From the NCBI GenBank assembly GCA_050115555.1, contig JASFQI010000004.1:1-40136 (forward strand): a stretch of 40,136 bases of DNA, written 5' to 3'. The stretch is from JASFQI01 sp050115555 (GTDB lineage: Bacteria > Desulfobacterota > DSM-4660 > Desulfatiglandales > HGW-15). The translations under genes were made by a program, and so were the position numbers. The first letter of the stretch is position 1, and every line of letters begins with the position of its first letter. The notes below the pieces were generated by a model. That model was given only the letters and a program-made list of their open reading frames with translations. It searched no databases and was not told the DNA's origin. This document shows, in pieces, positions 1 to 7,760 of this stretch.

Positions 1-169
1 TCCTGCCACTCTCGTCACAGGCGTACACGGCCCCGCAGGAGCACGAGCCCACGGGCACCTCCCCCTGTCTCCTCGTGGTCAGCTCCCGGGGAGGCTCCAC
101 GAGGAGCCCACAGAAGGGGCATGTCGGTCGTTTGAAGACCTCTCGCCCCATGAATTTTCGATCCAGCAT
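1..169 (-). CDS. Zinc-ribbon-like hypothetical protein, N-terminal part (cut by window edge)
   Basis: The minus-strand frame opens with ATG at 169 and runs off the left edge without a stop, so only about 56 residues are visible. It begins MLDRKFMGREVFKRP and then shows TCPFCG and GSCSCGAVYACDE: a CxxC pair, a CxC pair and one more Cys, which looks like a small metal-binding knuckle. I do not recognise a named function. The ribosome site is weak (AGAGAGA about 16 nt upstream), and the frame stays open upstream, so the start is provisional. It lies 89 nt behind the small acidic gene ending at 259 and may share its transcript. Confidence 0.6.
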   Translation of the reverse strand, partial: MLDRKFMGREVFKRPTCPFCGLLVEPPRELTTRRQGEVPVGSCSCGAVYACDESGR

Positions 170-258
170 GGTGCCGTCACCCCGTCTCTCTCGACAAGGC
201 CCTGGAAGACCCGCTCCCGCGAATCGGCCCAATGGGCAGAGGCAGCGGGTCCTGGGGG

Positions 259-516
259 TCAAAAGTCCAGGTCCAAGCCGTTTCCGTCCTCGTCGTACTC
301 CAACTCGGTGATCTCGTAATCATCTCCCGAAGGCCGGAAGTGGACCACCCAACGCGCATAGGCGTCGCCTGCAAAGCCGCACCCAAGGCTGCCGATGCGG
401 GCTTGATACAGCTTAAGCTTGGGCACGATCTTTTCTTCGAAGACCGTGACGATGTGCGCGCGATCATCCTCACCGAGCTCTCTTGCCTCAATGGTTTTGA
501 TGGTCTTATCGGCCAT
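259..516 (-). CDS. Small acidic conserved hypothetical protein (85 aa)
   Basis: An 85-residue soluble protein starting MADKTIKTIEARELGEDD and ending in a very acidic tail (ELEYDEDGNGLDLDF). There is no signal peptide, membrane segment or catalytic motif that I can see. The middle carries a single Cys and an aromatic beta-like stretch (ARWVVHFRPSGDDYEI). I recall similar short proteins in sulfate reducers but know of no function. The codon pattern resembles that of neighbouring genes, and the start has a modest purine-rich site (GATAGAGAG) upstream. It sits between the fmdB-like gene and the zinc-ribbon gene, all on the minus strand. Confidence 0.65.
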   Translation of the reverse strand: MADKTIKTIEARELGEDDRAHIVTVFEEKIVPKLKLYQARIGSLGCGFAGDAYARWVVHFRPSGDDYEITELEYDEDGNGLDLDF

Positions 517-536
517 GAGCTCTCTATCGCCGGAAA

Positions 537-566
537 TGAAAAACGCAACCCGGTGTGGCTGCGTTC
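537..566 (-). terminator. Candidate intrinsic terminator behind the fmdB-like gene
   Basis: On the minus strand AACGCAGCC pairs with GGGTTGCGTT across a short loop (one G-T wobble) and is followed by TTTTC. It lies about 95 nt past the end of the fmdB-like gene and just before the start of the small acidic gene. Confidence 0.5.
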
Positions 567-658
567 CAAGGGATGCACAATCATTTCTTCACACCTCTCC
601 CTGCCTCTCGGGTTTCCCTGGAGGATCCCATCCATTCGTCCGGGGGAGTGGAGAGGGT

Positions 659-904
659 CTACCGGCTGTGTCCGGGAAGCTCCAGCGTGCTGCAGGTGTT
701 TCCTGGCCCGCACGTTTTCGTGTCCAGCTTGGCCTGCTTTCCCTGGGGACCCGTTCCCATCGCGTAGTTCGTCACGCTTACCACACGATCGATGGAGGTG
801 GCGCTGCATTCGGGGCATACCAGGTCCACTTGCTCTTCTGAGGAGGTAAAGATTTTTTCAAAAATATGGCCACATTTTGTGCATCGAAATTCATAAATCG
901 GCAT
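659..904 (-). CDS. FmdB-family zinc ribbon protein
   Basis: An 81-residue protein beginning MPIYEFRCTKCGHIFE, the hallmark N-terminus of the FmdB/CxxC_CxxC_SSSS family. Two CxxC knuckles (CTKC near residues 8-11 and CPEC near 31-34) should form one zinc site. The tail is glycine/serine-rich and has two further Cys. Family members are putative regulators or assembly factors named after a formamidase operon in a methylotroph, and their biochemical role is unsettled. Two ATGs stand in tandem at 907 and 904. GGAG lies 7 nt before the second, so 904 is preferred. Transcription probably starts from the promoter at 1097-1125, leaving a leader of nearly 190 nt. Confidence 0.85.
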   Translation of the reverse strand: MPIYEFRCTKCGHIFEKIFTSSEEQVDLVCPECSATSIDRVVSVTNYAMGTGPQGKQAKLDTKTCGPGNTCSTLELPGHSR

Positions 905-1096
905 CATTCAGCTCCAAATCAACGCACCTTCGAGGGATGCGCGTGTTTTACGAAAAGGGGTTCACTTGCTGGTGCAAAGGTTGAAGGTCTCGCAAACCCA
1001 CGCTTGACCGCTGCTGGCAACACGGTATGCTTTAGAAAATACAGAGGCAGATCTCTTGTTGTCAGGCTTTTTACTCCTCTATTTGCTCGACCTTTC

Positions 1097-1125
1097 ATTA
1101 TAATGCGGACAGGAGGCGAAGTCAA
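1097..1125 (-). promoter_or_regulatory. Sigma70 promoter for the fmdB-like gene
   Basis: On the minus strand TTGACT (1125-1120), a 17-nt spacer and a perfect TATAAT (1102-1097). It points at the fmdB-like gene 193 nt away. The long leader holds no convincing small gene. Confidence 0.6.
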
Positions 1126-1173
1126 ACGGAACCGGGTGCCGGCATGGGGTTTTCGCGAGTCGTCGCCCGTAGG

Positions 1174-1206
1174 TCGTTTCCATCCAGAAACGGCTTTTTT
1201 CCGCAA
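1174..1206. repeat. 33-bp interspersed repeat, partial copy of the element at 19245
   Basis: The 33 bases match 19245-19277 at 31 positions. Inside is a hairpin, CGTTTC-CATCCA-GAAACG. In the other copy the stem has GAAATG, which turns one G-C pair into G-T and keeps the fold. No right-hand arm is recognisable nearby, so this looks like a half or eroded copy. It lies just upstream of the ATP-grasp gene. Confidence 0.7.
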
Positions 1207-1251
1207 CCGTTTCCGAATCATCACTTGCTCGCGATAGCAGGGGAATTACCT

Positions 1252-2109
1252 ATGATTCTGTCCTTTCATCCCTGTCTCGTCGCAGATCACCAGATCATCC
1301 TGGGACCGCGGAGGCTGGAGCGCCGTGACATCGATCTCATACGTCGGGCCGAGGCTATTCTTCTGCCCCAGACCTGCCCGGAACCCCTGTATCGCGCCTG
1401 CAAGGCCTCAGGAGCCCGGCTCTTTCCCAACTACGCCTGGCGTTTTGCCTACCCCGGAAAGGTCGGGCAGACCCGCTTTTTCCGATTACACGATCTTCCC
1501 CATCCCGATACGCACATCTGGCCGTCCGCTGAAGCGCTTCGCCTCGAATTCCGGGAGACCGCGGCATTTCCACACGCACTCCCGTTTCTGGTGAAAACAG
1601 ACACCGATCATGAGGGCGAAGGGATTCGGATCGTTCGAAATGCCAAGAACCTGGAGGCGGCCCTGGCCTTCGTTGAACGCGGCGGCAGGGATGGGGCAAG
1701 GGAGTTTCTCACTCAGGAGATCGTGGCTACGGGCGGAAACGTACTCCGTGCGGTCAACGTGGGCAGGAAGGTCTGGACCTATTGGAAGCGGCCGTCACGA
1801 CCGGGGGAGCTCCTGACCACCGTCAGCCGGGGCGCGTGGATCGACTTTGACTGGCGGCCGCGCCTTCAGGAGAAAGCCCGCCAAACAGCGGAACGCCTGT
1901 TCCGGGAATTCGGCCTCAACCTCGCGGCCGTGGACCTCGTCTTTGCCCTCCCCGAAACGGACCCGGAGCCACGCATCCTGGAGATCAACTATGCCTTTGG
2001 CCGACGGGGTCTGGGCGGCAGCCCGGCGTTTTACCGCTTTCTGTTCGAGGCTGCGTGCGCGTGGCTCGAGGAGAACGGTATGGACCCCGGGGCGATTACC
2101 CTGGTGTGA
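1252..2109 (+). CDS. RimK-like ATP-grasp domain protein
   Basis: A 285-residue soluble protein of the ATP-grasp fold, closest in feel to RimK/glutathione-synthetase-like ligases, which join a carboxylate to an amine using ATP. Support comes from the lysine-containing strand FLVKTDTDHEGEGIRIV (around residues 113-130), the QEIV adenine-binding segment, a V-NVGRKVWTYW strand, and the metal-binding end ILEINYAFGRRGLGG near residues 242-256. The substrate cannot be read from the sequence. ATG at 1252 is chosen because AGGGGAA precedes it; an upstream in-frame ATG at 1144 would add 36 residues translated from repeat DNA. It stands alone, convergent with yjbQ. Confidence 0.8.
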   Translation: MILSFHPCLVADHQIILGPRRLERRDIDLIRRAEAILLPQTCPEPLYRACKASGARLFPNYAWRFAYPGKVGQTRFFRLHDLPHPDTHIWPSAEALRLEFRETAAFPHALPFLVKTDTDHEGEGIRIVRNAKNLEAALAFVERGGRDGAREFLTQEIVATGGNVLRAVNVGRKVWTYWKRPSRPGELLTTVSRGAWIDFDWRPRLQEKARQTAERLFREFGLNLAAVDLVFALPETDPEPRILEINYAFGRRGLGGSPAFYRFLFEAACAWLEENGMDPGAITLV

Positions 2110-2137
2110 GGCGTGTCCAAAATCAAGGCCCACCACG

Positions 2138-2299
2138 CACCACGAAGAACACGAAGAGAAGCTTAAATAACTGCAAATTACAAAAATCAAGCAAACTAAA
2201 ATGGAAGAATGTCTTGTCCAATCAGACGTATTCGGGGAATTCGCGTGATCGAAATGATGTTCATTTTTTGATTTTGTTTTCTTCGTGCTCTTCGTGGTG
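2138..2299. repeat. Inverted pair of 9-nt-period CACGAAGAA repeats flanking an AT-rich spacer
   Basis: The left arm at 2138-2160 reads CACCACGAAGA-A-CACGAAGA. The right arm at 2277-2299 is its reverse complement with 2 mismatches in 23. Each arm is a 9-nt-period array, and the roughly 116-nt spacer is AT-rich. The element fills most of the gap between the convergent ATP-grasp and yjbQ genes. A related array is at 34929. Confidence 0.75.
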
Positions 2300-2333
2300 T
2301 GAGAAACGGCTTCCTACATGCTCTCGTGCCGAC

Positions 2334-2729
2334 TCAGCTCGAAAGCGTGACATAGGCCCTGCGCGTCCGGGGGCCGTCGAACTCGCAGAAGAAGATCTTC
2401 TGCCACGTGCCGAGGACCAGACGACCGTTTTCCACGATCACGGAAACCGAGCTTCCCATGAGGGAGGCCTTGATGTGGCTGTCTGCATTCCCTTCCATGT
2501 GCCGGTACCCGGCATGGGGTGGGACCAGTTCCTGAAGCTTGCTCAGGATATCCTCGCAGACCGCCGGATCGGCCCCTTCGTTGATGGTGACGCCTGCGGT
2601 GGTGTGGGGGACGTACACCGCGCACACGCCGTTCTGGACCCCGGTGCGTGCCACCTCGTCCTGAACAGCGGATGTGACGTCCTTCATCTCGTTCCGGTTG
2701 CGGGTTTTGACCTGGATGGTGGACGGCAT
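2334..2729 (-). CDS. yjbQ: YjbQ/UPF0047 family protein
   Basis: A 131-residue protein covering the whole UPF0047 family length. Family signatures visible are PHTTAGVTINEGADPAV (around residues 46-62), HMEGNADSHIKASLMG (around 77-92) and the C-terminal LGTWQKIFFCEFDGPR. The invariant His residues HTT, HME and HIK probably bind a metal. Family members have weak thiamine-phosphate-synthase-like activity and are often annotated as secondary thiamine-phosphate synthase; the true role is uncertain. The start is supported by GGAG 7 nt upstream. It is 50 nt downstream of the unknown 402-aa gene on the same strand and may be co-transcribed with pyrR. Confidence 0.9.
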   Translation of the reverse strand: MPSTIQVKTRNRNEMKDVTSAVQDEVARTGVQNGVCAVYVPHTTAGVTINEGADPAVCEDILSKLQELVPPHAGYRHMEGNADSHIKASLMGSSVSVIVENGRLVLGTWQKIFFCEFDGPRTRRAYVTLSS

Positions 2730-2779
2730 GGCGATCTCCTTTCATGTGCCTCACGCGTGAATACGGCTGCGCGCCGGGC

Positions 2780-3988
2780 TCAAGGAAGGATGAGCCCGGA
2801 CGGCGGTTCGGATCCTTTGCCTCGGTCTTCCCCGGGATCGAAAAGCTCTCCTTCCGGCCCCGGGCTTCCGAGAAGGAGGAGAAGGGTGCGTTCCGTGATC
2901 TTTATAAGAAATGGGTTTGCCTGAAAACGGGATTCCATTTCTTCCAGGGAGCGGGCCGTCCGAAGGGCGACGAGGGCGGTGTCCCCCTCCTGGAGAGTGT
3001 GGAGCATGTAAGCGACCTCCTCGAGCCGCTCACGGTAGAGGCGTCGCCTTTCTTTGCTGAAGTAATCCTGAATCGCCCTTTGCTTGATCTCTTCGATGCG
3101 GTTCATTTGCTGGCTTTCAGAGAGCGCCAGGGGGCTCTCCATCACCTGATGGATGGCTTCGGCCACGGTTCGGAAATCGTCGGGATCCAGGATCCAGCTT
3201 CGAAGAAGCTCGTGCTCCAGCAGGCGCGTGGCCATGGAATCGGTCAGCGGCTGCTCGGGGACTTGGTCAACGGGAATAACGTTATAGACGGGAGGGACCT
3301 CGGGCAGGGTGACCTGGGTGAGGACCCAGGGCCGCACCTCGAGGTAGGATGACGAACCCGGAGCGCTTTCGCTCGCGCGAAGGGCCCGCTCCAGAATGCT
3401 CACGGCATGTCCCGGGGAGGTTTCCACGGTGGCAGGAAATCCGGAAAGAAAATCGTTCTGAGCCGCCAGGGTTTTTTTCTTGCTGAACGTGCCGCCTGCA
3501 AACTGCTGAATCCCGAAGGTGTCGCTGGCCAGGCCGATTCCCAGCTCGATTCCCCGCGGGGCGCGTGGGATGCCGAAGAGCATGCCTCGCATGCCAAGAC
3601 CGTCCGGTGCGCTCAGAACCGCAAAGGGTTGTTCCTCTTGAGGGGCTTTTCGCAGGGCCCCATGCTCGGGCCTCTCGCGAGGGGGTGGCACGGAAATCCC
3701 CTGCTGCTCGAAACGGAAGGAGGTGCGTCGAACCGCCTTCTGAACCTCTTTTCCCTCAAAGGCTTCCCGAATTGCCACCACGAGCGGGACCAGGTCGGGA
3801 TCGTCCGCAGGAAGCTTTTCCACAAAGGCGCGTGCCAGGTTCGGGCCGGTGAGGGTTTCGCGGATGGTTTCTGGATGGATGAGGGCGGGTTGGTCGAGAA
3901 GACGCTCGAGGCGCTCGGCGTCCTCAGGGGACAAGGGGTGCGGTTCCCGATGTCCCTTGGGTTTTCTGGCGCGTTTCCTTTTCGCCAC
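2780..3988 (-). CDS. Conserved hypothetical protein, 402 aa
   Basis: A soluble protein with a very basic first 20 residues (KRKRARKPKGHREPH), which could contact nucleic acid. There is no signal peptide or membrane helix. The middle (around 120-180) is glycine-rich (APDGLGMRGMLFGIPRAPRGIELGIGLAS). The last third is helical and charged (residues 260-370, rich in E, R and L), suggesting a coiled or helical-bundle domain. No catalytic motif is recognised. The start is GTG, with no strong ribosome site. Only 6 nt separate it from the end of pyrR, so translational coupling is likely and a link to nucleotide metabolism or RNA is possible but unproven. Confidence 0.75.
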   Translation of the reverse strand: MAKRKRARKPKGHREPHPLSPEDAERLERLLDQPALIHPETIRETLTGPNLARAFVEKLPADDPDLVPLVVAIREAFEGKEVQKAVRRTSFRFEQQGISVPPPRERPEHGALRKAPQEEQPFAVLSAPDGLGMRGMLFGIPRAPRGIELGIGLASDTFGIQQFAGGTFSKKKTLAAQNDFLSGFPATVETSPGHAVSILERALRASESAPGSSSYLEVRPWVLTQVTLPEVPPVYNVIPVDQVPEQPLTDSMATRLLEHELLRSWILDPDDFRTVAEAIHQVMESPLALSESQQMNRIEEIKQRAIQDYFSKERRRLYRERLEEVAYMLHTLQEGDTALVALRTARSLEEMESRFQANPFLIKITERTLLLLLGSPGPEGELFDPGEDRGKGSEPPSGLILP

Positions 3989-3994
3989 AGTGTG

Positions 3995-4543
3995 TCAGGC
4001 CGCCTCTTTTTCTTCAATGGTGGCGTGGTCTTCAAAGCCCTCCTCTCGCAGGTAGACATTGATCGTCTCTCCGGGAGAGGTCGGCCAGGTTCCGCCCACG
4101 TAGTTAGCCATGATGGGCAGCTCCCGTTCCCCATCGCCCCGGTCAGCCAGGATGGCGAGCTCGATCTTTCGCGGGCGCCCGTAGTCGATCAAAGCGTCCA
4201 TGGCGGCCCGCACGGTACGCCCGGTAAAGAGAACGTCATCGACCAGAATGACCGTTTTTTCATCAACGGGGGAGGGCAGTTCGGTTTTTCCCACGATCGG
4301 TGTGGTACCGATTCGGGTCCAATCGTCCCGGTAAAGAGTAATGTCCAGGACGCCGGTCAGAGGCTGGGTCCCGCTGATGCGCCCGATCGCCTCCTGAAGG
4401 CGCGTGGCGAGGTAAGCCCCACCTGTTCGTATGCCGACCAGGATCACCTCCTCGATGGAAGGGTTCCTTTTCAGAATTTCGTCGGCGATTCGCTGAATGC
4501 GTTCAGCAATATCCTTTTCTTTCAGAATGATTCGTTTCTTCAT
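3995..4543 (-). CDS. pyrR: PyrR: pyr-operon regulator / uracil phosphoribosyltransferase
   Basis: A 182-residue type-I phosphoribosyltransferase. The PRPP-binding motif TVILVDDVLFTGRTVRAAMDAL starts at residue 97, preceded by the LVGIRTGGAYLA loop (35-46) and the DITLYRDD strand typical of PyrR. In Firmicutes PyrR binds pyr mRNA to control attenuation and also converts uracil plus PRPP to UMP. In deltaproteobacteria the RNA role is less documented. No pyr biosynthetic gene or anti-terminator hairpin is visible beside it. Transcription probably starts at the promoter 4637-4665, about 95 nt upstream. Confidence 0.93.
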   Translation of the reverse strand: MKKRIILKEKDIAERIQRIADEILKRNPSIEEVILVGIRTGGAYLATRLQEAIGRISGTQPLTGVLDITLYRDDWTRIGTTPIVGKTELPSPVDEKTVILVDDVLFTGRTVRAAMDALIDYGRPRKIELAILADRGDGERELPIMANYVGGTWPTSPGETINVYLREEGFEDHATIEEKEAA

Positions 4544-4636
4544 GGCCCTGTTGACCCGGCTCGATGAACTGGAATTCGAGTGCCCCTTAGAATTTCTGAG
4601 CCATACCTGGACACCCGGTCTCAGTAAAAAGGTTGC

Positions 4637-4665
4637 ATTATATGGATGTGTTCAGTAAAAATCAA
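4637..4665 (-). promoter_or_regulatory. Sigma70 promoter for the pyrR transcript
   Basis: On the minus strand TTGATT (4665-4660), a 17-nt spacer and a perfect TATAAT (4642-4637), pointing at pyrR. The decamer TCAGTAAAAA occurs twice around it (4621 and 4652). Confidence 0.55.
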
Positions 4666-4753
4666 TAAAAAACCAGGGAAGTTGAAACGCTTCCCTTTGT
4701 TTTCTTCACGATTTTCTGAGCCCATCCTTTTTTTGAGAACAGGAAGCCCAACC

Positions 4754-5461
4754 ATGCCTGGGGACTTGGACGCCCTTTGCCGGCGTCTCGGGTACACATT
4801 CAAGAATCCGGATCTCCTGGCGGAGGCGTTTAGGCACTCGTCGTACGTGAACGAGTCCGGCGATTCGACCCTTCGGGACAACGAGAGGTTGGAGTTCCTT
4901 GGAGACGCCGTACTGGATCTCGCTGTCAGTCACATGCTCATGGACCGGTTCGAAGGGGCCCGCGAAGGGGTCCTCTCCAAGCTTCGGGCCCGGGTGGTCA
5001 ATGATCGCAGCCTTCTCCGAATCGCGGATCGTCTCGACATCGGACCGTGTCTTCTCCTGGGGCGGGGAGAGGAGCGGACCCACGGTCGAAGGAAACCTTC
5101 CATCCTGGCCAACGCCCTGGAGGCCTTGATCGGTGCCCTTTACCTGGACGCCGGGTTTGCCCGAACCGCCGCCCTGATTCAGGATCTCTTCGCTCCTCTG
5201 GTGGGGGAGCTGGGCGAGGAGGGGGCGGGAAACGACTACAAGAGCATGCTCCAGGAATATACGCAGCACCACTACAAGATCCTCCCGGAATACACGCTCG
5301 TGGAGGAGAGCGGCCCGCCTCATGATCGCACCTTTCGTATAGCCATTCGCCTCCATCACCAGGTCGTGGCCGAAGCCGCGGGCAAGAGCAAAAAGGAGGC
5401 GGAGCGCAGGGTGGCCAGGGAGGCCTATCGTTGCCTGATAGAGCGCGGAAACGACCGCTGA
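4754..5461 (+). CDS. rnc: Ribonuclease III
   Basis: A 235-residue double-strand-specific endoribonuclease that processes rRNA and structured mRNA. The catalytic domain holds the signature ERLEFLGDAVLDL (around residues 42-54) and the second metal-ligand segment NALEALIGALYLD. A double-stranded-RNA-binding domain follows from NDYKSMLQEY to the end. ATG 4754 is preferred: AGGA sits 9 nt upstream, and the longer frame from 4646 would add 36 residues of low-complexity sequence. Its 3' end overlaps the next gene by 31 nt, indicating tight coupling in an rnc-radical SAM-era operon. Confidence 0.95.
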   Translation: MPGDLDALCRRLGYTFKNPDLLAEAFRHSSYVNESGDSTLRDNERLEFLGDAVLDLAVSHMLMDRFEGAREGVLSKLRARVVNDRSLLRIADRLDIGPCLLLGRGEERTHGRRKPSILANALEALIGALYLDAGFARTAALIQDLFAPLVGELGEEGAGNDYKSMLQEYTQHHYKILPEYTLVEESGPPHDRTFRIAIRLHHQVVAEAAGKSKKEAERRVAREAYRCLIERGNDR

Positions 5462-6519
5462 TCGTCCCCCTCTTTATCCCGAACCAGGGATGCCCCTACC
5501 GATGTGTCTACTGCCGGCAGGAGGACATTACGGGGGAAAAGAATCGTCTGCTGGATGCCTCCGAGGTGGAATGCATTCTGGCCCGGGCGGTCCGATCTCC
5601 CGGATTTGTCGCTGCAGCGTCCCCGGAGATCGCGTTTTATGGGGGGACATTCACCGGGCTGCCGGAGCAGACCCTTCGGGAACTGCTCGAGGCCGCTTAC
5701 CGGTTCGTGCAGAACGGAAAGTTTGAATCAATTCGGGTCTCCACGCGTCCCGATGCCCTGAACCCCGAGGTCCTGTCCCTCATGCGGTCACACGGAGTCG
5801 CCCTTGTAGAGCTCGGTGTACAGTCCATGGACGAGGAAGTCCTGCGCAAGACGCAGCGCGGATACACGCCGAAGCAGGTGGAGGAGGCCGTGGACCGGCT
5901 TCGGCGCCACGGGTTCCGAGTGGGGGCCCAGCTCATGCCGGGGCTTCCCGGGGACAGCGAGGAGCGGTTTTTTGAGACGATTCGGCGGGTTACCGCCCTG
6001 CGACCCGCCCTGGTCCGCCTGTATCCCACGGTCGTGATCCGCGGCACGGCGCTTGCGGCATGGTACCGGGACGGACGATACCGGCCGCTTTCCCTGGATC
6101 GGGCCGTGGCCCTTTGTGCAAGGAGTTGCGCCTACCTGGAGGCCCGGGGGATTCCCGTGATTCGAATGGGGCTTCAGGGATCCCCAACGCTGGAGCGGCC
6201 CGGGGAGATCCTTGCCGGGCCCTGGCATCCGGCCTTTGGCTTCCTGGTGCGCAATCGTCTCTACCAGGAGCGGCTGGAGCGTCTGCTTGCCGGAGCGGAA
6301 AGGGCAAAGAGCGTCAGAATTCGAGTTCATCCGCGGGATGTACCGTTGGTGCGCGGGCACCGAAACCGGTCCTTGCGGGAGCTGGAGCACCGAGTTCGAG
6401 CGGGTTGTGTGGAGATCATACCGGACAGGACCCTGGTCCCCGGAAGGCCTGTGGTCGAATGCTGGAATGGGAACGATCCCGTCACAGGCGGGGAGTGTGC
6501 TGAAGGAGAAGCGGAATAG
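5431..6519 (+). CDS. Elp3-like radical SAM protein without acetyltransferase domain
   Basis: A 362-residue radical SAM enzyme with the [4Fe-4S] motif CPYRCVYC near residues 20-27, then AFYGGTFTGL, VSTRPDAL, GVQSMDEEVL and GAQLMPGLPG, all typical of the Elp3/HemN-like radical SAM core. Elongator Elp3 would continue into a GNAT acetyltransferase; here the C-terminus is about 90 residues, ending in an HPRDVPLVRGHRN segment, with no acetyl-CoA motif. The start is TTG at 5431, preceded by GGGAGG at 8 nt, inside rnc. I recall this gene between rnc and era in Geobacter-like genomes, suggesting an RNA-modifying or ribosome-related role, but the substrate is unknown. Confidence 0.85.
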   Translation: MPDRARKRPLIVPLFIPNQGCPYRCVYCRQEDITGEKNRLLDASEVECILARAVRSPGFVAAASPEIAFYGGTFTGLPEQTLRELLEAAYRFVQNGKFESIRVSTRPDALNPEVLSLMRSHGVALVELGVQSMDEEVLRKTQRGYTPKQVEEAVDRLRRHGFRVGAQLMPGLPGDSEERFFETIRRVTALRPALVRLYPTVVIRGTALAAWYRDGRYRPLSLDRAVALCARSCAYLEARGIPVIRMGLQGSPTLERPGEILAGPWHPAFGFLVRNRLYQERLERLLAGAERAKSVRIRVHPRDVPLVRGHRNRSLRELEHRVRAGCVEIIPDRTLVPGRPVVECWNGNDPVTGGECAEGEAE

Positions 6520-6539
6520 CCGTTTCAGGAGGTTTGTAC

Positions 6540-7454
6540 ATGGAGTCCCCTCCCTCATCCGAATATGATTCGGACTTTCGGTCGGGGTTCGTCGCCTTGG
6601 TGGGCCCACCGAACGCAGGCAAGTCCACGCTCCTGAACCGGCTGCTGGGGAGGAAGGTGGCGATTGTCTCGCCAAAGCCACAAACAACGCGGAACCGAAT
6701 TCTCGGAATTTACCACGGGGAAAATGTCCAGATCGTGTTCATGGACACACCGGGCATTCACCGCACCCGTACCGCCTTGCACCGGAGCATGGTGGCCTCC
6801 GCTCAGGAGGCGTTCCAGGAAGTGGACCTGGTGGTCGTTCTTGTCGAGTTGGGACGACCTGACGAGCCGGACGTCTCTCTTCTCCTGCGCCATCTGCGTC
6901 AGACCCGAAAAACCGCGATCCTGGTGATCAACAAGATCGATACGGGTTCACGGGAGTCCCTGCTGCCCCTGATGGATGCATTTCGAAGACAATACCCATT
7001 TGAAGCGATCATCCCGCTTTCTGCGCTTCGTGGAGATGGTGTGGATATCCTTCTCGCCGAGCTCGTAGCCCGGCTGGAGCTGGGTCCGCCCTTTTTTCCC
7101 GAGGACATGGACACGGACCAGCCCGAGACTTTTTTTGCGGCCGAGATCATTCGAGAGCAGGTGTACAAGGAGACGCACAAGGAGCTCCCCTACTCGGTGG
7201 CGGTCACTGTGGACGGACTGGAAATGCGGGGCCGCCGCGGGACGCTTTACATCCCCGCGCGGATTCACGTGGAATCCGCATCCCAGAAGAAGATCCTGGT
7301 GGGAAGGAACGGGCGGATGATCAAGGCGATCGGGGAGAAGGCTCGAAAATCCCTGGAGCGGCGTTTTCAACGACCGGTTTACCTGGATTTGACCGTACGC
7401 GTGGAGCGGAACTGGAGCCGGGATGCACGCGCCTTGCGCAAGCTGGGGTACTGA
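6540..7454 (+). CDS. era: Era GTPase
   Basis: A 304-residue GTPase that binds the 3' end of 16S rRNA and supports 30S maturation. The GTPase domain carries G1 GPPNAGKST (residues 22-30), the switch segment PKPQTTRNRI, G3 DTPGIH, G4 NKID and G5 SALRGDG. A KH RNA-binding domain follows (KKILVGRNGRMIKAIGEKAR), ending in the family-typical VERNWSRDARALRKLGY. ATG 6540 has AGGAGG at 7 nt; the TTG two codons earlier is too close to that site. It is the last gene of the rnc operon, and a strong terminator follows. Confidence 0.97.
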   Translation: MESPPSSEYDSDFRSGFVALVGPPNAGKSTLLNRLLGRKVAIVSPKPQTTRNRILGIYHGENVQIVFMDTPGIHRTRTALHRSMVASAQEAFQEVDLVVVLVELGRPDEPDVSLLLRHLRQTRKTAILVINKIDTGSRESLLPLMDAFRRQYPFEAIIPLSALRGDGVDILLAELVARLELGPPFFPEDMDTDQPETFFAAEIIREQVYKETHKELPYSVAVTVDGLEMRGRRGTLYIPARIHVESASQKKILVGRNGRMIKAIGEKARKSLERRFQRPVYLDLTVRVERNWSRDARALRKLGY

Positions 7455-7476
7455 TCGGAGGTACGCGCCAAGAAAA

Positions 7477-7509
7477 AAACCAACCCTGGGAGGGGGTTGG
7501 TTTCTTTTT
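7477..7509 (+). terminator. Intrinsic terminator after era
   Basis: A perfect 10-bp stem, AAACCAACCC (7477-7486) with GGGTTGGTTT (7494-7503), a 7-nt loop, and then CTTTTTA. The A-run before the stem could serve the opposite strand too. Confidence 0.9.
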
Positions 7510-7511
7510 AG

Positions 7512-7760
7512 GAGGAAAGAGTTCGTTTCTGATTTCACCCCGTATATTGCAACTTGTTTGCCAAAACCCTCCAATCCGGCCTAGATTAGGGATAACCTTT
7601 TGATATTGCATAAGATAAATGGGTTAGGGTCGAAGTTTTAACCCCCTCATCTCAGAGAGGCGGGTACAAGATATTGTACTCGCTGGAAGGCGGCTCGGAG
7701 CTGTTTTCAGTTTAACCTTTTGATATATATAGATTTTTCAGGGTCCAATATTTTAAACTC
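7512..7760. other. AT-rich intergenic gap with a 14-nt direct repeat
   Basis: There is no gene here between the convergent era and response-regulator genes. TAACCTTTTGATAT occurs at 7593-7606 and again at 7713-7726, 120 nt apart. Base composition is clearly more AT-rich than in flanking genes. No function is evident. Confidence 0.5.

Noticed and set aside
919..1224. 101-codon minus-strand frame upstream of the fmdB-like gene
   Set aside because: It spans the predicted promoter at 1097-1125 and the repeat at 1174, lacks a ribosome site and resembles no family.
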